Shown here: positions 23,056 to 35,796 of the stretch, piece after piece
Layout: every line of letters begins with the position of its first letter
How positions within the stretch are numbered: the first letter of the stretch is position 1
NCBI RefSeq assembly: GCF_000516985.1
Contig: NW_006917091.1
Location: forward strand, 2,731,451 to 2,795,450
Reading direction: 5' to 3'
DNA: 64,000 nucleotides
Source of the DNA: Pestalotiopsis fici W106-1
Lineage: Eukaryota; Ascomycota; Sordariomycetes; Amphisphaeriales; Sporocadaceae
Notes under the pieces: model-generated
Databases searched by the model: none
What the model was told of the DNA's origin: nothing
What the model saw: the letters and a program-made list of their open reading frames with translations, nothing else
Position numbers and translations under genes: made by a program

Positions 23056-26000
23056 ATGGAGTACCAATATCAAGAGCAGCAGCGGCAGCGGCAGCAGCAG
23101 CACCATGAGCTCGACGAGGACGGGTTCGACGACTACTACCACCACCCCTCCTCTCCTCCCTCTGTCACATCTGTATCTGAGACTCCCAATGCTTCATCTG
23201 ATGTTTCCTCCCCTCAACTTCTCCCTTCTCAACTACCAGATACCTCCGTGCCTGCTGCCGCCCAGCTGCCGTCATCGCCGTCGTCGTCGTCCAGGAACCC
23301 GAGGAAGCTCACCATCAACAGCGACATCGCGCGCCCGCCGTCTGCTGGCCATCTGATTCGACGCAAGCCGCTGTCCATCTCGGCCTCACCCATCGCTACC
23401 CGGTTCTCGTCTGGGGCCTACCTCTCCATTGTCCGGGACAAGGCGCGCTTAGAGCAGCGTACCTCGCGCTCCTTCTCTCTGGACAGCCCTACCGTCTATG
23501 GGTTTGAACAGGCGTCAATAATAGAAACCGTTGCTGGCCTATCATTCCCAAGAGCCAAGGTGGCGTCCATACCAAAGCCAAAGGACGACGTAAGGTAAGT
23601 CAATGTCTCATTGCTTTGCAATTCCATTGCCCCAGTGTTTCCAAACAAATGCCAACTTAATTTGCCCCAGGAACTCTCACAAAATTGAGAGTCCAGTCCG
23701 TTCTTCATCCCCGTCTCGGTCAATGTCGCCCGAGCCGTCTGTCATAGCGGGGGAGGAGGTCAAACATCCCAGCTTGGCAGACCACCCCAACCCTGCAGCT
23801 CCTCAAACAGATCTCACAGCTGGGCTGTTGCAGCCCAGCGGTCAGTCCTCGCGTGACGGATCTGTGGCCGAACCCAATACGGATGAAGAAGATCCTCTGA
23901 GTGTGCTCGACGGATATAATACCGACTCCTCCTATAACACTAGTTCCAATAACTCTAATATGTCAATGCCTCACTCACGGAAAACACCACCACAACTCGC
24001 CCTTGCACAGGTCGACACTGATACCAGGTCTACCTCGATATCAAGTCCAAACGACCTCAAGACCCCAGATACCAACAAGCCTTTGCCCAAATCGCCAGGT
24101 TCGGCATCCAAGCTTGGTTCCTTCTTTGGCTGGGGAGGTCAATCGCCGACGACGCCAGAGTCCTCTGACAAGGAAAGCTTCTCGCCTATTCCACCATCCA
24201 CTGGGTTCTCAAGGTCAAACACGCTGCCAAATGCATCTCCGGCCACGCTCAGACAGACGACACTCCTTGAAGCCCCCCTAGTGTCCTACAACGGCTCTGC
24301 AAATCCCCGAGACTACGTTGACTCGTACTTGGCGACACCCCCACCAATATCAGCAGCAACAACTGCCGAGATCGAAGAGATGGAGGACGAGCTCAAGGCC
24401 ATCTCGACCGAGTTGGCCGCGTCCATCCGGCGCGAGATGGACTTGGAAGACCTCGTCGACAGACTTCAGGCAGAGAGGGACAACCCAACTGCCACGGCGA
24501 ACAAGCGAACTAGTGACTACTTCTCCGATTCCGGATACAGTTCGGCCAAATTCAGCGAGTATGAACAGTCGAGAGATGAAATTGAAAAGATTCAGAGGAG
24601 ATCAGAGCAGGAGAAGGCTCAAATTCGGTTGGAGCTGACCCAAAAGGTGCAAGATGAGAGACTCAAGAGGGCGGAACTAGACGGTCAGATTAAGGAGCTT
24701 TCTGAACGAGCCTCTCAAGTCGACCTAGCTCAGATAAACAGTATGGACGCCAGTGGCCGGATCCAGGAGCTGGAAAACACATGCGAGTCCCTGCGTAGGA
24801 AGCTGGCCGATGAGAGACAGATCAAGGATAACTTTGAGGATCTACTTTCCGCATTGAAGGGCGAACTGGAAAATGCTGCCAACGAGCGTGACAACTTGCG
24901 CGACGAGATCGTGCCGCAGCTGCGAGCTCGTGTGGACGGCCTCGAGAATCAGGCTTCTGAACTGGAGAAGATGAACTATGAGGCGACCAAGATGCAGCAG
25001 GAACTTCAAGCACTAAAGTCGGAAAATACATCCTTGAAAGAAGCCGGTTCCAAAGCGGCTGCCTCGATGGGCAGCATCACAGAGGAAGACAGCTTTTCAG
25101 CTGTGCCTTCCAGGCTTACTCGATCAAACTCCATTACCGGCCCACCGCCCACGCGCAAATTCTCGAAATCACCTGGTGGCCTTGGACTTTCGAGATCCAA
25201 GTCGGTCCGGACAACAGAGTCTCGCGACACTACACCCAATCGACTTTCCATCACAGGTCCCCCAAGCGCGAATGCTCCAAGTCCGCTTAACCTGACGGAC
25301 AGACTCAAGGACGTCGAGGATCAGCGTGATGCACTTCACCGTGCCTTGAAAGCCCTTCTCGAGCGCCAGGAGCACCAGAACCGTGAGAACGAAAAGAAGA
25401 TCAAAGCTCTGGAGATGGAGCGAGACCGTCTTTTGAACAGTTCACCGAAAAAAGCGGGTTTCGCCAAGGAGGTTTCAAACCTCCGTGATGAGATCAACGT
25501 GCTGCGCCGCAGGTCTGAGGAAGCGCTTGAGCAGAAGTGGCAAGTTGAAAAGGGTCTTGCTGGTCTCAAGATGGACCTTGACCGTGCCGAGATGGAGATT
25601 GCGTCTCTTCGCAGCCTGCTCCAAGAGAAGGATATCCTCATCCCCGAGGCCTACTTGCGGCACAGTGGTAGCAGCGATGGCTCGATCCGCCCGCCTGTAA
25701 CGTCCGAGTCCCTCGTGACCGCTTATGCGGAACTCCAAGATGCGTACGCTCAAGCCCTGGGACGCGTCAAGGAGCTGTCCACCCCACAAGACGAGAAGAC
25801 GGAACTCGCCATTGAAAGGCTTGAACAAAGCCTCTCTTCGACCATCTCGGATCGGGATCTCGCTATGCAGGAGGCGGCATCATTCAAGGCGCAGCTCGAT
25901 ATGCTCAAGGCAGGCGAGAGTGCCTACCTGGAGAGTGAAAAGGCTCTCGGCGATGAGCTTTCCGAGTCAGCTCGACGCGTTGAAGAGCTTTCCACCCAAG

Positions 26001-26599
26001 TCCGTCAGCAATTGGCTACCAACCAGAACCTGCGCCAGCGCTTGTCCGACACGGTTGCTCGCGGAGATGCTGCGCAAAGGGCAAATGCCGAGCGTATTGC
26101 CGCTCTACAAGACCGTCTGCACATGCTGGAAGAGCAGGTTGTAGCTGCTCAGACGGCTTCGGAAGAGCGCGTTGCTCGCCATGAGGATGAGATTGCCGCC
26201 ATCAAGGAGAACCAGACTGGCTATCTTGCTAGACTCAGCAGCAACCCCCGTTCTCCACGCCAGTTCCTACCAAAATCTCCAATGTCGCCTCTATTTGCTC
26301 GGGCTTCCGCAAAGTCGTTCCGACTCAGCACGACACGATCTGGCCCAGCCATGAGTGTATCCGAAGAGACCCAAGTTGCTTCTCTCAAGGAGAAAGTCAC
26401 TGAGCTTGAGAAGGCCCTGACGCAAGCTGACTCGGAGATGGAGGAGGTCGTCGGTCGCATGAACGCAGCCCAGATCGAGGTCCTCCAGCTGCAAGAAGAG
26501 CGTGAGGCTGCCATGAGCCAGACAAGAAAGCTGGAGAGAGAACTTCAAGCCGAGAAGGTCAAGGCCTTTGAGGAGCGTTTCAAGAGCCTCCAGTCCTAG
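23056..26599 (+). CDS. Coiled-coil protein of unknown function
   Basis: Two exons: 23056-23594 and 23671-26599 (76-nt intron, donor GTAAGT, acceptor CCCCAG), giving 1,155 residues. The N-terminus is glutamine-rich (about 8-17, from CAG/CAA codons). Residues about 30-400 are Ser/Pro-rich and probably disordered, with many SP/TP sites. Long heptad-repeat coiled coils cover about 410-660 and 745-1150, broken by a Ser-rich linker (about 670-740) and another near 1050-1095 (PRSPRQFLPKSPMSP). There is no membrane segment or signal peptide. Such architecture suits a cytoskeletal, septal or spindle-pole scaffold, but this is inference. I do not recognise a specific ortholog; database annotations for such fungal proteins are often generic ('M protein repeat'). 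The chosen start gives the longest in-frame exon 1, and the splice restores VRNSHKIESPVRS. Confidence 0.87.
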
Positions 26600-27268
26600 A
26601 TCATTGCATTTGGCACGACCCGACCCGTTCAATTTTCTTTTTAAAACGCATTTAAAGGTTTGGGTACAAACGGGACATATGCTAGTGCAGCAGTCCCCCA
26701 CTGGATAAAAAAGGTGCAACGGCGTTTGACATTGACATTACCCTGCTTTATACGCATTCTATAACTTTTTTCTTTTCACATTAGCTGGCGGCGATGCCCC
26801 CCTGTCCTGTTCTGTTGTATACTATCTCAAATGGCCGGCAAAAATTGGTGCGCCCAGCTTGTATTGCTAATGTCTGTTGCCTAGTTCTACTTTGTAACTA
26901 TTATATTATATAAAGGAAGACGGGAAGGAAGCGGTTCCAAAAGAACTCGAAATTTAGTCACCAAGACTTTTGCATAAATGAAATAAGTTTACCTATAAAC
27001 CTGCGACTCGGTGAATATTTTTTTCTTTTTGAAATGTAATATATGTGATTAATTATTCGACTATTTATGCGAGGCTATGCGGCCATAATATATTGCCTAT
27101 GCAAAAAGCAGCAAATATAATAATTCACAACGTATTTTCACCATCGCTTGAAGTAATTGAGCAATAGAGTAGGCAGAAAGGCGAAGGGGGAAAAAAAAAA
27201 GCCTCAACAAGCATGTAGTTTGAAGCAGAGGTCAGTCAAAGACTGAATGAAATTGCAAAAGAATTGTG
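26600..27268. other. AT-rich 3' flank
   Basis: Very AT-rich sequence (about 26750-27200) after the coiled-coil gene, with poly-A/T runs at 27007-27020 and 27189-27200. It probably holds the polyadenylation region. No gene seen. Confidence 0.4.
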
Positions 27269-27359
27269 CTCTCGATCGGGGAATTGAACCCCGGTCTCCA
27301 GCGTACTGAATTGTTGATTCAATGACAAGCTGGCATACTGACCACTATACTAATCGAGA
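27269..27359 (-). tRNA. tRNA-Asp(GTC) with 19-nt intron
   Basis: Read on the minus strand. The acceptor stem TCTCGAT (27353-27359) pairs perfectly with ATCGAGA (27270-27276), with discriminator G at 27269. The anticodon stem CCAGC/GCTGG encloses the loop TTGTCAC after removal of the intron. The anticodon GTC is at 27324-27326. The 19-nt intron at 27304-27322 lies after A37, the canonical nuclear tRNA intron position. The T arm reads GGGGTTCAATTCCCC and doubles as the B box. It decodes GAC and GAT as aspartate in cytosolic translation. Confidence 0.93.
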
Positions 27360-28869
27360 TTAAGCTTTGTGCTAATTGGTTGTTGGGTGAGTCCTTAGAC
27401 ACTATTATATTGACTAAGCGCTAGTCTTTATTCAATCTACGTTCACCAGGAATGTTTCCTCGAGGCGAGACGTCTTGAATTAATCTATTAATTTCTACCT
27501 ATCGATCCTGTTGAGTCGCAATATAATCCTTCAATCCTTCTTTGTGTTTCATGCGAGGCTCTTATTGTCAGGTTTACCAAAGGGCCATAAGGCAGACGCA
27601 CAATTGACCAATTTCACAGATGGCGGCAGCGGCTCGCGGTTCGGAGAACTCTTTGTGTTTCCCTCCTTCGGGAAGAGCTTCCAACGGGCCGGCGTTGGTA
27701 AAAGGATGTCGGGCATGTTTGGATCTCTACTGATATCTGTATCGTCATGGTGCCATTTGACATACTATCTATACATCGTACGACGGGTTGTATTGATTTT
27801 TAGATAGAAGAAAGAGACGTGGTGGGTCCCAATCCTCTTTGGCGACATTGTAAGAGCCCAAGACGCAGGCGCCGGAGGCTGATTGTAGACGGTTTGAGTT
27901 ACTCAAACAAGTAGTCTATTTTCTCAATGGCATGGAGTTTGATCCGTTTGAATGACTTTCTAGGAAGCATTAAACCAATCATGATGTTGGAGCTGGCACA
28001 TTGCAATACGTCACACCAGTATGCCACGGCTAATAATTGTATGCAACTAAGAGACGGCCTTGACATTCTCTCCGGGGGCCTCCCCGCCTTTCACATTGTG
28101 TACGCCCCCACTCCAATGCATGCCAATGCTCATCAAGGAAAGAAACCGTCGGCGGCCGGGCGTGGAGAACTCTACCTTGGTGGAATTGGAGAAGTATAGC
28201 CCTACCCATACCCTCCAACTACGTACTATTGCAGATCAGACCAATTCATTCAGATATGCCGAGGGAAGTTTCCATGGGCGCGGGCGTGGGCGGTCAAGCC
28301 AGCCAACGCCAATCCGCCCAAGGAACCCAGGATGGTGGCTTCCCGATGCACCTTTTGCTGATAGTAGTAGTAGCCTGTTATGTGCCAGGCTTTTTCTCTT
28401 GAACTTGATCATGGTCCTTACCTAGAACGGGGCAGATGTCCAGAAAAGGGTCGGGAAACATGCCCGATGATCACTTGCGCCCTATGAAAGCTCGTTTTCT
28501 TCCCCTCACGTACCTCTCTGACCTTTTTGGGGGCGTGCCTATTGCCCTGTCAGTCCTGTCCCTATCGGCTTCATGTTGCCTAGACTTGTTTGGCGCCCTT
28601 ACGAGCTGAGCAGCCCCCCGGCACTTTACTTGCTCACGTATCCTATTTCCATGGCATGAGATGTCCGGGTGTGGGAAAGATAGGAGGGGAGTTTTCCGCG
28701 AGCAATGGCTTATCTAGTTGAGCAATGATTGGCGATTGCAAGTAAAGGGACATATAAACCAGAGGGAGCCCCCAAACATTTCCCTTGTGGGTGGAAATAT
28801 ACCTGGTCACCATTATATCTGGTTTCCAATACACAACTGCAAGTTTGGGGTAATAAGCCTTGGAAGAAC
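27360..28869. other. Intergenic region, probable OXP1 promoter
   Basis: 1.5 kb without a recognised gene. Short frames (up to 121 codons) lack family features. The last several hundred bases should contain the promoter of 5-oxoprolinase. No specific site can be named. Confidence 0.4.
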
Positions 28870-31800
28870 ATGGCTTCAACAAAGAATGGAGACTATCGTC
28901 TAGGTGTAGACGTGGGTGTACGTATTGTCGACTAAGAACCATGTGTCAATGCATAGCAGAATATAATGTTTGACATGATATCATATAGGGCACATTTACC
29001 GACGTCTGCGTCATTACACCCAACGGCGAGACCGTCAGAGCAAAAACACCGTCGACGCCACAGGATCAGAGCGTGGGCGTCAAAGACGGCATCACCAAGG
29101 TGCGGAAACTCCTCAAGTCAAAGTACGACTGGGAGGGGGAGTTTTCTTTTATCCACCATGGCAGCACAGTTGGTGAGCATTGGTCTTTTACACTCTACCG
29201 GGACTGCATGGCTAATCTCCCCTTTTCAAGCCACCAATGCAATTCTCGAGTCCAAAGGTGTCAAGGCAGGCTTGATAGTCACGGCCGGCTTCAAAGAAGT
29301 CCTGACCAACCGGCGGTGCCAGATCCCGGGAGGTCTTGGGGGATGGATTAGCTTCGTGCCCCCGGAGCCCGTGGTGCCCCTAGAGCGGACGGTACAGTGC
29401 ACTGGACGCATCGACCCGAGCGGTCAGGTCGTTATTCCTTTTGACGAGGCGGCCTTGCGCCGGGACCTAGCCGATCTAAAGCGGCAAGAGCCCGAGGCCA
29501 TCACCGTGAGTCTACTCAACTCGTACGTGAACAATGAGCACGAGAGGGCCGTGGAGCGCATCGTCCGCGACGAGTTTGGCCCCCACGTCGAAATCATTTG
29601 CTCTGCCGACGTGCTCCCCGAGGCGGGCGAGTACGAGCGCACCGTCACGGCCGCCGCCAATGCCGTGGTCAAGCCTCTGGTCAAGCGCTACATGGAGGGT
29701 CTGGAAAAGCTCCTCTCGCCCGACAGCAGGACGATTCGCATCCTCAAGAGCGACGGCGCCTTGACCAGTCTCGACCTCGCGGGTGAGCTGCCCGTCAACT
29801 TGCTCATGTCTGGCCCGGCCGGCGGCGTGCAGGGCGTCGTGGACGTCATTTCCAAACAGACGCCCTACAAGAATCTCGTCACTCTAGACATGGGCGGTAC
29901 ATCGACAGATGTGGCGCTCATTGTCGACGGCAAGGCGGCCTTGAGACGCGAGACCGTGGTGGACAAGTTGACGGTCAGGGCGCCTTCGGTCGACGTCCGG
30001 ACCGTGGGCGCCGGCGGCGGCTCGATTGCCCAGTACGTCGACTTGACGGCCAGTATGCGTGTAGGGCCCGAGTCGGCCGGTGCGTCGCCCGGTCCGGCCT
30101 GTTACCAGAAAGGCGGCAAGCAGCCCACCGTCACAGACGCCAACTTGGTGCTTGGCTATCTTCCCGAAGCCCTGCTGGGAGGCGACTTTCACCTGGACGT
30201 CGCTGCCGCGGCGGAAGCAGTCAAGAGTGTCGCCGACCAGATGAACATCAGCGCTGAGGAGACCGCCGAGGGCATCGTCAACCTCGTAAACGAGACCATG
30301 TATGGTGCTCTGAGACAAGTATCAGTCGAACAGGGCTTTGATCCGCGAGACTTTGCCCTCGTGGCTTTCGGAGGTGCCGGCCCGCTCCATGCAAATGCCG
30401 TGGGCAAGCTGCTGGGTGCATGGCCGGTCATTGTACCCCAGGCTCCAGGTGTGCTCTGCGCTCAAGGCGATGCCACGACAAAGCTGAGCCACTCGCAGTC
30501 TGTGTCGTTTATCAAGAGTCTGTCGCAGTGTACCCATCAAGACTTGAAAGAAGTCTTGGAGAATCTCGGCAGGCAGTGCACGGAAAAGATGAACACGGCA
30601 CTTGAGGGTGGTTCATTGTCGGAAAAGAAGTTATCCGTTGCCTACGAAGCCGACTTGCGATACAAGGGACAGGCGCTGGATATCACCATCTCGTTCACTC
30701 CGGAGGAGTTCAGCAAGGGCAAGGACGAGCTCGCGGAGCTGTTGCGGAAACGATTCAACACGACACACGAACTTCAGTTCGGCTTTTCTCTCGACGAGCT
30801 CGAATTTGAGCTAGTCCGGCTGGGTGCCACCGTCACGGACGCATCATCGCCAATAGTCTTTGCCGAGATCAAGTCCGAGTCGGACGGAAAGCTAGTTGCG
30901 CCGCCCGAGTCTGCTGTAGTCAACAAGAAGATGATCACGGTCGAAGGAAAACAGATTGAAGCCAAGTACTACAACCGTGCCGCCCTGAACAAGGCCGGAT
31001 ATCGTGTCGACGGGCCAGCCGTTATTTCCGAAATGGATTCAAACACTCTGATCCTGCCTGGCTTTTACGGAGAGATTGACCAGATAGGAAACATTCTCAT
31101 CCACCCAGCCGACGACTCGGTCGTGGCCAAGACCAAGACTTTTACCCCCGAAGAAGCCAAGGCTGAGGTGACAAACTCGCCACTGATCCCGACACTGATC
31201 GGATCGGCACTCCAGGCAATCCGAATCGAGATGGACACACTAGTCCTACGGTGTTCCATGTCTCCTGGTATCCGTGAACAGCAAGATGAGTTCAACGTGG
31301 TGACGAATGGCAAGGGCCAGATGCTCGTCGGCCAGTTTGGCAGCTTCATTGGAGAGTTCTTGGAGGGCTGGAACAAGACGGGCGGCACCATCGAAGAGGG
31401 CGACATATTCATGACCAACGACCCATACTCGACAAACGGTGCCATTAGCCATTTGAACGATGTCATTATTCTGTTGCCCATTTTCTACAAGCACCAGCTC
31501 GTAGGCTGGTCCGCCAACTTTGGCCATTTATCCGACGTCGGCGGAAAGGTGCCAGGAAGCATGTCCATCTCGTCGAGTGGACTGTACGAAGACGGCGTAC
31601 AGATCCCGCCCGTCAAGTTGTACAAGGCCGGAAAGTACAATGTAGAGATTATGAATCTGCTGTGTCGCAACTCTCGAATGCCAGAGTGGTACCGATCCGA
31701 TATCCAGGCCCTGATATCCTCCTGCCAGACCGCCGGAGCTCGTGTCTGCGAAACGATTGACCGGTTCGGCCTCGAGCTGTACGAAGCTGCCTGCGACGAA

Positions 31801-33096
31801 CTGTTGCGGCGCAACCAGCTCGCCGTCTCCAAGCTGATTGAAACGCAATTTGGCGATGAGGAGGCCGTCTTTACCGATTTTGTCGACGATGACGGTGCTG
31901 GCATCGGCCCATACGCCGTCAAGTGTAAAATGACAAAGGTTGACGGCAACAAGCTCCGTTTCGACTTTGATGGCACTTCGGCCCAGAGTAACACGGCGCT
32001 CAACTTTTATCTGTCGCCGACCATGTTCAAGATGTTTGTGGGGTATTACCTGCTGGCCGTCTTTGATCCTCACTGTGTCGTCAACGAGGGCCTGTACGAT
32101 TTTATCGAGGTCGCCATACCCGAGGGCAGCATCCTCAAGCCCATCCGCCCGGCCGCCCTGAGTTGTAGAACACATCTGCTTGGTCGGGTCATGGACATAA
32201 TCCAGGCGCTCATGGGTCAGCACAACAAGGCGTACCGCGCCGCGGCCGGCTTCAGCGATAGCCCGCACTTTTTCTACTCGGGGTGGAAGCCAGACGGCAC
32301 CTGGTTCCAGCTCTATCAGATTGCCTTTGGTGGCGTCCCTGCCCGGCCCGTCGGAGACGGCCCAGACATGCATTGTCTGTTCCCGGCCATCAAGTCGGTG
32401 CCCACCGAGTCCATCGAGCTCGCCTTCCCCTTGCTCATTGAGGCCAACGAGTCCCTGGCCGACACGGGCGGCGCCGGCTTTTACCGCGGCGGCAATGCGC
32501 ACCGCACCCGCTACCGCTTCCTCAACCGCGGCGAGTTCTCCCTCCACGACGACCGCTGGTTCACCCACCCGTGGGGCATCGACGGCGGCCAGCCCGGAAA
32601 GCGAAGCCGCAAGGTCTTGTACCGATACTCGCAGGGCAAAGACCCGAGACCAGAATATCTGCCCAGCAAGTGTGATCACGTCAAGGTCCTGCCGGGCGAC
32701 GTTCTCGAGCACATTACCTGGGGCGGCGGCGGTCTAGGCGACGCCCTCACCCGGCCCGCCGAGACCGTGGCCCTCGAGGTCCACCAGAAGCTCGTGACGG
32801 TCGCCGGCGCGCGCGACAATTACGGCGTCGTCGTCGACCCGACCACCTTTGCCGTCGACGCGTCCGGGACCGAGGCCCTGCGCGTTCGCCTGCGCGCCGA
32901 CAAGAAGGAGTATCCCAGCATCTACAACCGCGGCGGCTCGCTCGAGGAGCTCCGCGCCCGCTGCCTCGACGACACGGGACTGCCGGCTCCCGAGCCGCAA
33001 TGGAACGAGGACCCGTACGGTGCTCATGTTACCCTGCCATATGTACAGGACTGGTACAAGACGAGGAGAGCCGAGGGCAATTGGACCTTGGAGTAG
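28870..33096 (+). CDS. OXP1: 5-oxoprolinase (ATP-hydrolysing)
   Basis: Three exons: 28870-28917, 28989-29172 and 29231-33096, giving 1,365 residues. The 48-nt first exon ends in the glycine run of the nucleotide-binding motif: joining exons 1 and 2 (donor GTACGT) gives LGVDVGGTFTDVCVITPNG. The second intron (58 nt) restores HHGSTVATNAILE. Domains in order are hydantoinase A N-terminal (about 10-230), hydantoinase A with LDMGGTSTDVALI at about 296-308, and hydantoinase B (about 727-1280) with NDPYSTNGAISHLND. The enzyme opens the 5-oxo-L-proline ring to glutamate using ATP in the cytosol, completing recycling of glutathione-derived pyroglutamate. The yeast enzyme has 1,286 residues, so length is normal for the full-length class that carries both subunits fused. 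Reading the large exon alone would lose the first ATP-binding motif. A gamma-glutamylcyclotransferase-like gene lies 20 kb away. Confidence 0.95.
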
Positions 33097-33488
33097 AAAT
33101 CAAGGTAGATTTGCAAAGTCTCCAGAAGATCCCTAATGATGTAAATAAAAAGGCAATAAAAACATGTTTGCAATTTATATAATTTACAAACCGCCGGAGA
33201 AAGGAGAATTCAAGGGAATAGAAGGTAGATAAGTATTCCGAAAAGACTGGCATTATATTAATTTCTCTAGGATTCTACCTTTTTTCTTCTTCTTCTAACC
33301 TTTGCAAAAAAGAAATAATACCTTAAAAAAATACTTATTATCCTAGCCTGTCAAGGCAGCGTATATAATAATGTATATCGATGTATGCGTTCAAGGTCCT
33401 TTCTTTGCCTGCTTAGAGGCCATAAAAAATTTGACCCATGCACCAACCGAAGAAAGTCAGATACCTGGGGCGTCCACCGGAGGTATTG
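33097..33488. other. AT-rich 3' flank of OXP1
   Basis: AT-rich sequence with TTCTTCTTCTTCT and AAAAAA runs, probably the transcript end. No gene seen. Confidence 0.4.
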
Positions 33489-33615
33489 AACCCCACGCGG
33501 GGGTCGAACCCGCAACCTTTAGATCCCTCAGCAGCGTCTTTCATGGGACGAAATCATCATCTTCCTGAAAGCGAATGCGTAGAAGTCTAATGCTCTACCA
33601 TTGAGCCAGCGGGGC
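33489..33615 (-). tRNA. tRNA-Arg(TCT) with 55-nt intron
   Basis: Read on the minus strand. The acceptor stem GCCCCGC (33609-33615) pairs with GTGGGGT, including a G1-U72 wobble that yeast tRNA-Arg(TCT) also has. The D arm reads GCTCAATGGTAGAGC. The anticodon stem is TTAGA/TCTAA, and the anticodon TCT is at 33581-33583. A 55-nt intron (33525-33579) follows A37. The T arm GCGGGTTCGACCCCCGC contains the B box. It decodes AGA (and AGG by wobble). The intron is long for a fungal tRNA, but its position is canonical. Confidence 0.92.
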
Positions 33616-35796
33616 TGTTGTGATCTGTTGAGATCGAGTCGCTCTTATTAAAAATCATGACTTGTGCAAAAATTTTACTACTAGTGCCCAGCGATGAGTA
33701 AGGAAAAAGGCGAGCTTGATCGACTTGGTGGGCACTGAATTGGGCGTTATGGCCCACCCCTCCAATCGGGCTTCTAGTTTGTTGATATAAGACTGGGATA
33801 AGCTGGTTCGTTCAATGGGGGTCTCTATCGGAAAAACGGTGGCTTGCTTTCTTCAAGTTCCCACACTCATCACCACAGAAGCGTGGGCTCAATTGTAGTC
33901 AATGTTAGAAATTGGTGCTTAGAAGTGTGACTTGGTCCCAAAGAATTAATATTGCTAATAGGGCTGGCCCCGTAAATACCGTAAAATCTACGGTCTCTTG
34001 AGCGGGCGGTAATGCACAAGAGATAGAGGTGATTAGCTTAAGAATTCCATAGCTCATGATTGAACCGACATGGTATTTGCCTTCCTAGTGTACGATATAC
34101 ATTAGCTTGGACCGAAGACCGTCCTTTTCAACGACCGGGGCGTAAATACTCCAAACCAGGAAAGCTATAACATTTTGGATGTGACTTGAAATAGTCGCAG
34201 AAGAAGAGGATGTTGCAGATTGTATTACCTCGAGGAGTACAGCCTGTTGAAGATTTGCTCGTTTCCGAGGAAAAGTTCTATAGATGGGGCAGACATACAT
34301 TTCGGAGACCGTTATTAAATGATGTTAGAGGAGGGGGAGAAAGAGAGTTCAAAGGACGAAAGGAGAATTGATTTCCTAATCAGCTAGCTATATCCAACGC
34401 CTGCCACGCGATGAGAGATCTCATCATACTTGTAGGAAACACTTGAGAGAGCTCATGTGATTGAGAGACTTTTGAATACTTTGGAACCGGTCCGTATCAT
34501 TTGGAGATGATCACGACTGCTTGAATACATGGAATATTATGTTGTCACTATATGATGTTTGCAGATGCAGACACGGCTTGACTTGACCGTGGACAGCAGG
34601 TAGAGAAATAGCCAGCTTTGCATCAAGAAGTCTGAAAAGGGCAAGTAAAATCGCGTCAACTCATCCAAAAGCAGCCTGTCGTAGCTCTCAAGGTACCACA
34701 TGAGACACTGCCCCAAGGTTGCAGAACAAGGTGCCATATTTCTTCAATGCTTCATCTGCATGACGGTGATGAGTTAATGGGGAAAGGCTGTAACTTGGCG
34801 CCGCAAAGGACAAGCTATAGGAAAACATGGAAATGAAAAACATCCTCCTTTCTGGCATTATATAAACTCCGCAGTGAAGGCAAAAATCCACGACGTAGGG
34901 AATGCATCAAGTACAAAATTTTGTCTTGGCACCATGGCCCAAATCACTGGGATAATCACATAAACAGAGCCTTGTCCTAGTCAAAATTATCTTGCATCTT
35001 CTAGTTCTTCAAAGCCTTGTTTGAAAGAGGCCTGATGTTGGACTCATTGTACCTATACGTGCATGGTAACCTGCGTTGGCGGCTCTACATCTTGTCCTGT
35101 CGCACAAACCTATCAGGGGTCGTACATTGCAAGTTATCCCACGTCATGCTGCTAGAGATTTCTGGATTCTTGCGGGGGTTTATCTTGACGGCCATGACCG
35201 GGTTCATCGTCCTGACATGGTCGAATTATCGGACTCTGGACTGGTCTTGGGTTTCCCCGTGGTATATCATGGTTGTTTGACACGAATAATATTCGCAGAT
35301 AATGGCCAAGCCCGTTCAGATTATTTGACAAGAAACATTCCATTACTATTTTCTTCATGAAGAGCCGGATCGGTTGTATTATGATTCAATCCTGTTCGTC
35401 AAATGCTGGCTCCTGCTCAAGCCAGCGGGGTATTCCGTGCAGGTCGTTTTTCTTCTTCTCGCCCTGTGTATGCACGCGGATATGACATTGCCCAGTTCTG
35501 CAAGGATAGATCCGGGACAGCAATCCCCAGCTGAGGATCAGATCAAAAATGTACATCCGCTTGCAACTCCTTTGCGGCTTCCAAGCCAATGCCCCAATAA
35601 GTCAGCCCAAGCGCGTCCGCCCCCTCGAAACGCCTATAAATGTTGCCATGCGATACGCCGAATTGTTGTATTTGGGTGGAAAGGCAGATATATGCTGAAA
35701 AAATCAATATCGCAACAGCTAGCACCACCATTTTTGGAGGGTATCAAAGTAGGGTTAATAGATTCGCCCCAGCAAGTATCAAATTGATACAGCAGA
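33616..35796. other. Intergenic region
   Basis: 2.2 kb with only short frames (up to 137 codons) and no recognised product on either strand. No tRNA, repeat family or transposon end was seen. Confidence 0.45.

Noticed and set aside
31528..32712. 394-codon frame antisense to 5-oxoprolinase
   Set aside because: Explained by GC-rich third positions of the sense gene; the sense frame has full domain support.
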